DNA of 64,000 bases from Amoebidium appalachense (taxonomy: Eukaryota > Ichthyosporea): contig CAVNZM010000017.1 in assembly GCA_963693365.1 (NCBI GenBank), forward strand, positions 6,262,001 to 6,326,000, in the 5' to 3' direction. Positions 54,517-62,399 of this stretch are shown piece by piece. The notes under the pieces are model-generated. The model did no database searches. It saw only the letters and a list, made by a program, of their open reading frames with translations, and was not told where the DNA came from. How positions within the stretch are numbered: position 1 is the stretch's first letter; each line of letters starts with the position of its first letter. A program made the translations under genes and the position numbers.

Positions 54517-54765
54517 ACGCACACACACACACACGCACACGCACACACACATTCACCCACAACTCTCTCTACATTCAAAACCTCCCCCATACCTGAGATT
54601 GGTATCTCTGTACCTCGAGTAAACAGCGCAAACCCAAATACATTTACCTCACTCTTACAAGGAAATGGGAGGAAGAGTTCTTGCAACTGGCAACGTCAGA
54701 GATCTTCATGGGGTTTACACTGTCTACTCGAGGCAAAGAGAGACCAGTCTCAGGTATGGGGGGTT
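54134..54765. repeat. Three copies of a GTTTACGCTGTTTACTCGAGG repeat
   Basis: Copies start near 54139 (+), 54635 (inverted) and 54711 (+). Each includes the palindromic GAGACCAGTCTC or a variant and GGTATGGGGG. The first two flank a C-rich/(CA)n segment like inverted ends. Single short relatives lie near 15062, 28114, 36015 and 49345. Confidence 0.65.
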
Positions 54766-54961
54766 TTTGCTCGGAATATCCCCTCAGCGGTATATCATGA
54801 TCACGTACATAGATGTCGGGTGATGATTATATATCAGGGTTTACTTTCTTTACGAGACACCATAAAGACTAAGAATAATCAATTAGTTGGGGTTCCCCGT
54901 TTTTTTTGTTTTTTTTCTTCTTTTTTTTTCGGGCTCCCCTGGGACACTCGGTATCAGCTGG

Positions 54962-55149
<188 letters not shown>

Positions 55150-55456
55150 CTAGAATTTTGTAATGTTGTGTTTCTCAAGCCAATCGATACATCTGATAAA
55201 CAGGTCGTAGTTACGCGTGTTTAGTATTAAAACAAGATGATGTTGTAATTTTCAGGTAGGCTATCTTTCTGGGTGTCTGTTGTGAATGTGACGTGTGTGT
55301 GTTGGGGTATGATGTGGTCTATCAAACTACATTTGGCCATACATGACCGTTTAAACTGGTTTGTGTGTGTGTGTATTGGGCATGCAAACGATGCCACCTT
55401 ATACTTATTAGATCTCCACTGTATAGCACGTGTATAGTAAAAGCGTGGTATGTGAT

Positions 55457-58200
55457 CAATAAATGGCATCAGCTAGAGAAAGACCAATTCTACAGGAAGG
55501 TAATATGTATTTAGGTGTTACACATTTGCGAGTGCCATACTTGGCATTATGGTTAAGGAGGTCATTATATATAAAACGAGACATAATGCTTAGTTTTTCA
55601 AGGTGTATGCTTTCATCGGGTCTGGTGTCGTGTGGTATCTTTTTCCATTTGTTATATTGCGTAATTATCTTGTGATTGTGTACATGTCTAATAAGTAAGT
55701 GGCAGCCCAAAGTCACACGCACACTTTTGCGGGTTTTATTTGTATTTGTGCCCGGGGGAAAAGGAGAGAGAGAGAGGGAAGGAAAGAGGTGAGAGGTGAG
55801 GAGGGGACAGGTCGGATAGAGAAGAGAGGGTGGGAGGGCAAACACTTCTTAAAGCGGCTTATGTGCTTATTGGATTTCAGCGCTGAGATGGGATACTCTA
55901 GCAGCTATTGGGACCAGACCGTATATCGAGAGCGTTACAGGCTCAGGTTTACAACAGTTGTTAGATAGAAAGGAGGCAACTTCTGCTTCAAGGAAATTCG
56001 CCAAGGGTTTAAGCGCTCTAGTTCTCTCTTTCTTGATCCAAGCGGCGAGAAGGGGTAAACCATATTCACATGCCGGGAAGACAAAAGTGCGAATAAATGT
56101 AAGTCTAAAAGAAGGATGGAGGGGTGTGCCTTTAAATATATTAGCCGAGAAGAAAGCCAACCGCTTACGAGCCAGCTCTACCCTCTTTTCGACCATATGG
56201 GAAAACATACACCAACAGAATTAACCGGAACACCAAGATATTTGTATTCTGGAATTATAGGTACAGGTTTATATGATAATGTAAATGTGTGTAAATTGTT
56301 AGCTATATCAGGTACAAGAACACCACATTTGTCTATGTTAAGGATCATAAGGTTTGCCTTGCACCACTCTGACACTACATCGAACAATCTTTGCAGGCGT
56401 CTAGGGGCACGGGCAAGAAGGGACAGATCATCAGCATAGAGAAGTGCAGGCGGAAAGTTATTAATAGGGTCATCGTTTTTGGCATAAATCTTGACAGCCA
56501 AATCATCTATAAATAGGTTAAACAAAAAGGGGCTAAGCAATGAACCCTGCAAGAGACCTCTAGTACGAGCAAAACCATATGAAAGATGCCCATTAACCAC
56601 AGCTCTACTCTACCATAGGTTTGAGACAAGAGTGCTTCTAACAGAACACCAATGCAGTGTGGTACACCCCGTGCAGCAAGCTTTTCCCATAGGAGACCAG
56701 GGGAGACAGAATCGTAAGCAGTTTTCCAATCAGTAAAACCAACACATCGTGCACCAATTTGCATAGAATCGTGCAGTGCCATTATTTGAACATAACATAA
56801 ATTGTTTTTACGAAAAGCGGATTGGCATGGGTGTATGTGAAGAATAGATTGAAACCTAGGGTGCAAATAACCTAAGTAAGCAAGCTTTACGAACAAACTG
56901 GGTTAGAGTGATGGGGCGAAAAGATGATATGGGGCCCTCAGAGTCCTTCTTGTTGGAGTGCAGACTTACGCTTACTCCACAATATGTGTATGTTAGCTTT
57001 ACAATTGGTTCCGTGTACACAGACACACGCTGACACTCGATCACCACATGCACATCTGCATAGTTGAGGAATGTTGCCAATTGTGTTTTGACTGCAGACA
57101 TGGAGTTCAGTCATGGAGTTCAGTCATGGAGTTCAGTCATGGGAGTTCAGACATGGAGTTCAGTCATGGAGTTAACACACTGAAAGCAGTAAAAAACAGG
57201 TCAGCTCCCAAGCGCGCCACGACCACCCTAGTCACAGCGGACTCTACTTCCAACAGGGTTATGGGCCCAGACACGACACCGCGGCCTCTAACTTCACGTC
57301 CCCTACGACGCCTTGAACGGAGGAGCCAGAAACCGACTTCTAGGCTGTACCCTACACCCGCGAGCGTATTTCCGTGAAGTAGAGACTTTCGCTTCCACAA
57401 ACTCCATCCGCAGCAGCCTGCGACATCAACGTCAAGTATTCCACTTCATTGGCGGGGCACGCACCACAGTGGAATGCACACCCCGGTCTATCCTGCAAGC
57501 AGCCACACTCACTCTCTCTTCTCTAGTGGTGTGTACACTTCTCCAATTGGGTAGGGGTGTTGGAGTGCAGACTTACGCTCACTCCACAATATGTGTATGT
57601 TAGCTTTACAATTGGTTCCGTGTACACAGACACACGCTGACACTCGATCACCACATGCACATCTGCATAGTTGAGGAATGTTGCCAATTGTGTTTTGACT
57701 GCAAACGATTGGTTCACTGGTCCCAGAGATCTCTAAATGAAAGTAACCAATCCGATTAGCGCCTGGCATCCGGATTACATTCCAGACTGCTGCCCCACGG
57801 GTATATAAGCCACGTCTCTGCCAGGTGCAGACATGGAGTTCAGACATGGAGTTCAGACATGGAGTTCAGTCATGGAGTTAACACACTGAAAGCAGTAAAA
57901 AACGGGTCAGCGCCCAAGCGCGCCACGACGACCCTAGTCACAGCGGACTCTACTTCCAACACTTCTTAACTATGGCCGGATCACTAAGGTATCTAACCAA
58001 GATGACGGGACATGTCCACATTTAACACACCAAGAAAAGGGAGAGCCTAACATAATAGTAAGATCAGGTTTAATAGCATGATATCGATCACTTTCCTTTT
58101 GTGGGTATGAGGGAACAAGGATTTTAAGAAACCCGGCAGGAAGTCCATCAGGTCCACAAGACTTACTAGAGCTATAACTAGATATCACAGACCATTAATA
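55457..58200 (-). pseudogene. Second LINE, 5'-truncated and decayed, split by an LTR element
   Basis: Minus-strand reverse-transcriptase pieces: SKSCGPDGLPAGFLKILVPS (58188-57970); after the insertion SSFRPITLTQFVRKA (about 56930); DWKTAYDSVSPGLLWEK; GLLQGSLLSPFLFNLFIDDL with the catalytic YADD; then YKYLGVPVNSVG and a C-terminal part ending LSLADAIY. At least three frames are needed, so it is inactive. No endonuclease domain remains. Related to but clearly distinct from the LINE at 36-40 kb. Positions 56951-57961 are a later insertion. Confidence 0.85.
56951..57961 (+). mobile_element. Miniature LTR retrotransposon (TRIM-like), copy 1
   Basis: 1011 bp, flanked by CTTCT at 56946-56950 and 57962-57966 (perfect 5-bp target duplication). 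LTRs: 56951-57255 (305 bp) and 57558-57961 (404 bp), both TGTTGGAG...CTTCCAACA. The 302-bp interior begins GGGTTATGGGCCCAGACACG (TGGGCCCAGACACG could be a primer-binding site) and ends in the purine-rich GGGTAGGGG directly before the second LTR. There is no gag or pol, so it must move in trans. The left LTR lacks about 130 bp including the TATA box; the deletion joins two TGCA copies. Confidence 0.9.
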
Positions 58201-58232
58201 TCGGGACTGAAAAAGGGGAGGATCGATTGGGA

Positions 58233-58395
58233 TTTACACACTTTTTATTGCGTGGACACTGCAGTGCCGGAGGCCCAGCCACATTCGACGGCCTACTGCG
58301 TTTTCCAGCGCAGCCAATCAAATGCAGCCAGTGACATATGTACATGCTAGGCAACAATGAGCGCCCTCGTAGTATCTGACACCCCTATTACATAT
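58233..58395 (-). mobile_element. LINE 3' UTR fragment, minus orientation
   Basis: Matches 36072-36230: begins within two bases of the ORF2 stop and includes AATAAA. It is joined at 58396 to the LINE 5' UTR in plus orientation. Confidence 0.85.
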
Positions 58396-59191
58396 CACAC
58401 ACGTTTTTTTCTTTCACACACGTTTTTTTCTTTCACACACACGTTTTTTTCTTTCACACACACGTTTTTTTCTTTCACACACACGTTTTTTTCTTTCACA
58501 CGTTGTTTTTTTTTTTCTTTTTTTTTTTTTTTCTTTCTTTACTTTCTCTACTTAGGCATCGGCCTTTACTTAGGCATCCACCTCTACTTAGGCCCCTTGA
58601 GGGGCAGCTAGAACCCACCCATGGCGTCTCAGGACGCATCCTTGTCCCCGGACCCTCCTGGGACACCGCCTGGGAGCCGCAAACGTGATACACGGGAAGG
58701 AGAATCCCCAGATAAGAGGCTAACTAAACTGAGCCGAGCGGAACAGGTTCCCTTTCCCGAGGTTAAAGCGCCACCGGCCGTGCCGCCAGCAAGTAGTTTT
58801 ATTACGAAAGAACAACTGCACTTGATACCCGAGAAGGCTAGGAAATCCGTGCTCAAACTTATGGCGCATCATGAGCAGCTCCGCACCCAAGTCTCCGACC
58901 TAACAACCCAAGTAGCTGAGTATAAAGCCAAACAGGACCACACAGACTGTTGGAGTGCAGACTTACGCTCACTCCACAATATGTGTATGTTAGCTTTACA
59001 ATTGGTTCCGTGTACACAGACACACGCTGACACTCGATCACCACATGCACATCTGCATAGTTGAGGAATGTTGCCAATTGTGTTTTGACTGCAAACGATT
59101 GGTTCACTGGTCCCAGAGATCTCTAAATGAAAGTAACCAATCCGATTAGCACCTGGCATCCGGATTACATTCCAGACTGCTGCCCCACGGG

Positions 59192-59198
59192 TATATAA
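59192..59198 (+). promoter_or_regulatory. TATA box of TRIM LTR A
   Basis: TATATAA in CACGGGTATATAAGCCACG. Same box at 57802-57808 (copy 1, right LTR), 59950-59956 (LTR B) and 60762-60768 (LTR C). The 13-bp minisatellite begins about 25 bp downstream, near the expected transcription start. Confidence 0.75.
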
Positions 59199-59220
59199 GC
59201 CACGTCTCTGCCAGGTGCAG

Positions 59221-59323
59221 ACATGGAGTTCAGACATGGAGTTCAGTCATGGAGTTCAGTCATGGAGTTCAGTCATGGAGTTCAGTCATGGAGTTCAGTC
59301 ATGGAGTTCAGTCATGGAGTTAA
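59221..59323 (+). repeat. 13-bp minisatellite CATGGAGTTCAGT in TRIM LTR
   Basis: Eight units here, 12 in LTR B (59979-60132), 8 in LTR C (60791-60893), 4 in 57834-57883 and 6 in 57100-57173. Three units make 13 codons without a stop in any frame. Confidence 0.9.
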
Positions 59324-61100
59324 CACACTGAAAGCAGTAAAAAACGGGTCAGCGCCCAAGCGCGCCACGACGACCCTAGTCACAGCGGACTCTACTTCCA
59401 ACAGGGTTATGGGCCCAGACACGACACCGCGGCCTCTAACTTCACGTCCCCTACGACGCCTTGAACGGAGGAGCCAGAAACCGACTTCTAGGCTGTACCC
59501 TACACCCGCGAGCGTATTTCCGTGAAGTAGAGACTTTCGCTTCCACAAACTCCATCCGCAGCAGCCTGCGACATCAACGTCAAGTATTCCACTTCATTGG
59601 CGGGGCACGCACCACAGTGGAATGCACACCCCGGTCTACCCTGCAAGCAGCCACACTCACTCTCTCTTCTCTAGTGGTGTGTACACTTCTCCAATTGGGT
59701 AGGGGTGTTGGAGTGCAGACTTACGCTCACTCCACTATATGTGTATGTTAGCTTTACAATTGGTTCCGTGTACATAGACACATGCTGACACTCGATCACC
59801 ACATGCACATCTGCATAGTTGAGGAATGTTGCCAATTGTGTTTTAACTGCAAACGATTGGTTCACTGGTCCCAGAGATATCTAAATGAAAGTAACCAATC
59901 CGATTAGCGCCTGGCATCCGGATTACATTCCAGACTGCTGCCCCACGGGTATATAAGCCACGTCTCTGCCAGGTGCAGACATGGAGTTCAGTCATGGAGT
60001 TCAGACATGGAGTTCAGTCATGGAGTTCAGTCATGGAGTTCAGTCATGGAGTTCAGTCATGGAGTAAAGACATGGAGTTCAGTCATGGAGTTCAGTCATG
60101 GAGTTCAGTCATGGAGTTCAGTCATGGAGTTAACACACTGAAAGCAGTAAAAAACGGGTCAGCGCCCAAGCGCGCCACGACGACCCTAGTCACAGCGGAC
60201 TCTACTTCCAACAGGGTTATGGGCCCAGACACGACACCGCGGCCTCTAACTTCACGTCCCCTACGACGCCTTGAACGGAGGAGCCAGAAACCGACTTCTA
60301 GGCTGTACCCTACACCCGCGAGCGTATTTCCGTGAAGTAGAGACTTTCGCTTCCACAAACTCCATCCGCAGCAGCCTGCGACATCAACGTCAAGTATTCC
60401 ACTTCATTGGCGGGGCACGCACCACAGTGGAATGCACACCCCGGTCTACCCTGCAAGCAGCCACACTCACTCTCTCTTCTCTACAGTGGTGTGTACACTT
60501 CTCCAATTGGGTAGGGGTGTTGGAGTGCAGACTTACGCTCACTCCACAATATGTGTATGTTAGCTTTACAATTGGTTCCGTGTACACAGACACACGCTGA
60601 CACTCGATCACCACATGCACATCTGCATAGTTGAGGAATGTTGCCAATTGTGTTTTGACTGCAAACGATTGGTTCACTGGTCCCAGAGATCTCTAAATGA
60701 AAGTAACCAATCCGATTAGCACCTGGCATCCGGATTACATTCCAGACTGCTGCCCCACGGGTATATAAGCCACGTCTCTGCCAGGTGCAGACATGGAGTT
60801 CAGACATGGAGTTCAGTCATGGAGTTCAGTCATGGAGTTCAGTCATGGAGTTCAGTCATGGAGTTCAGTCATGGAGTTCAGTCATGGAGTTAACACACTG
60901 AAAGCAGTAAAAAACGGGTCAGCGCCCAAGCGCGCCACGACGACCCTAGTCACAGCGGACTCTACTTCCAACAAGACCTCCTTGTTCAGCAAATGGAGAC
61001 GCGCTTACGGCAGCTGGAAGCTGACCGGGCAACCCCCACCGGCCCTGCCCACGCGGGCCCGGCCCCTGCAGCACAGGCAGCCCCCGATGGGTTACCCACC

Positions 61101-61580
61101 TGTAAACAGTTGAACTAGTTGGGATAAGGCAGAGAACAACTGAATCAGAATAAAGACAGAGAACGGGTAGAAAGGCACACGCGGCCAAGTTGCTTTTACT
61201 ATGGGCCGACTCAGTCTGTCTCAGACTTCACTGATGTGATCCCCGTACTGGGACGGCTTTGTTATATAGCCCCCAGGTTTCGGATCAAGGCCCAGGATTG
61301 GTTCATCCGCGGCCAGCGCGGGTGGCAACATGCCATTCGTGATTCTGGTGCGGTCCGAGCCAGTCAGACCTTCGTCCTATTTATGCAAACCTCTTATTGG
61401 TTCACTTCGTTTATGTGGTATGCAGCGGAAGAACCATATATGGTTCAATTCTTAGGTCAGAGTGAGTCCTATTGGTGCGGACATAATATTTATGTGATAT
61501 TCATGACAAAGCACGAATCGTGTGCTAGTAGATCACATTCTTTAGTAAACATGTACAGTTCATGTGTACAGTTGTTTACA
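61101..61580 (-). mobile_element. LTR of another retroelement, minus orientation
   Basis: 480 bp with ends TGTAAACAG...TTGTTTACA. On the minus strand it is preceded by AAGGGGGGAG (61581-61590), a good polypurine tract, and carries TATATAA at 61262-61268. No target duplication flanks it, as expected for the 3' LTR of a longer element whose interior would lie to the right. An 11-bp perfect stem (61597-61607/61624-61634) follows. No gag/pol is seen; the interior seems lost or very short. Confidence 0.65.
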
Positions 61581-61736
61581 CTCCCCCCTTGTCGGGAGCC
61601 TGGTGGTGTCGTTAGACAAGCAAACCACCAGGCTGAGAGGCGATAAACAACCTTCAGCGAGAATTCTTGTGCGCCGAGCTGCTGGGCAGAACAGAGCAAG
61701 GACGGTTGAATAGAGTTGTGCACGTCTATACTACAT

Positions 61737-61809
61737 TAAGGGGCGCGGCACCCCACGTTAGTGACGTCACAAAGTGTGACGTCACTAACGCAGGGTGGCG
61801 CACCCCTTA
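61737..61809. repeat. 34-bp inverted repeat with two CRE-like sites
   Basis: Arms 61737-61770 and 61776-61809 pair with four mismatches around a 5-base loop. The inner part of each arm is GTTAGTGACGTCAC, so the palindromic TGACGTCA occurs twice. Confidence 0.8.
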
Positions 61810-61810
61810 G

Positions 61811-61900
61811 GATATGGCAGATATGCATATGGGATATGGCGATATGCAGTATGATATGGGTGTATATTGTGATTAGGATATGGATATGGGTATGGATATG
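61811..61900 (+). repeat. Degenerate GATATGG tandem repeat
   Basis: About eight GATATG(G/C) units with short interruptions, between the hairpin and the CCAAT-box array. Confidence 0.7.
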
Positions 61901-62063
61901 TACAGGAGCACGTGCACACACTGTGTGTGTGTGCATAAACACGTGCAGAGCACGTGGATTTAATTAAAATATTAAAGGGAAAACGTGTCATGTGTGCGCG
62001 TGCACGCACGCGCACATGCGACACGTACACAGTTCTGAGATCAAAGGAATGCGACGGTGTGCA

Positions 62064-62273
62064 CAAGGCGGCCAATGAGAATTCGAATTCCGAATTCCTT
62101 GTACAAGGCGGCCAATAGTAATGCGGATGCACAAGGCGGCCAATGATAATTCGGTTCCAAAAAGCCAGTTGCCGCACAAGGCGGCCAATGAACATTAAGA
62201 TAGCACATTCCATTTCCAAGGCGGCCAATGAGCGCCCGGATCGGTCAACCTGGGTTTCCTATTGGCCGCCTTG
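62064..62273. promoter_or_regulatory. Array of six CAAGGCGGCCAAT boxes
   Basis: Exact 13-mers on + at 62064, 62104, 62132, 62177 and 62217, and one on minus at 62261-62273. Spacing is 28-45 bp. Each contains CCAAT, the NF-Y core in eukaryotes, fused to GGCGGCC. The array ends about 125 bp before the ATG at 62400 and is probably the upstream element of that gene. Confidence 0.75.
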
Positions 62274-62399
62274 TGTAAACAATGGTGGCGCACTTACGCA
62301 CGCACAGGATCATTATTTTGCGTTCTGTTTATTGATGTTTTTGCTGCCGGCGCTGCCTGGCAATTACATTGTGGCTAAGATCTAAGATTACTGTTCAGG

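Larger units (their letters stand above)
58948..60973 (+). mobile_element. TRIM-like element, three-LTR tandem form
   Basis: LTR A 58948-59403 (456 bp), interior 59404-59705 (302), LTR B 59706-60213 (508), interior 60214-60517 (304), LTR C 60518-60973 (456). AGAC at 58944-58947 and 60974-60977 is a 4-bp target duplication inside LINE ORF1. All LTRs have TGTTGG...CCAACA ends and a TATATAA box. Outer LTRs A and C appear identical; B differs at several bases (for example CACTATATG, AGATATCTAA) and has 12 rather than 8 minisatellite units. Confidence 0.9.
58396..61100 (+). mobile_element. LINE 5' UTR and ORF1 fragment, interrupted by a TRIM tandem
   Basis: 58396-58620 is the 5' UTR with its 17-21-bp monomers; 58621-58947 encodes the first 109 residues of ORF1 (MASQDASLSPDPPGTPPGSR), nearly identical to the full-length copy. 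ORF1 resumes at 60974 (AGACCTCCTTGTTCAGC) and stops matching at about 61100. Together with 58233-58395 it forms a 5'-inverted LINE copy. Confidence 0.85.

Noticed and set aside
59223-60335. 100-120 residue proteins reading MEFSHGVQSWSSV in the TRIM elements
   Set aside because: Produced by the 13-bp minisatellite plus LTR/interior sequence; no gag or pol similarity, and repeat number varies freely between copies.
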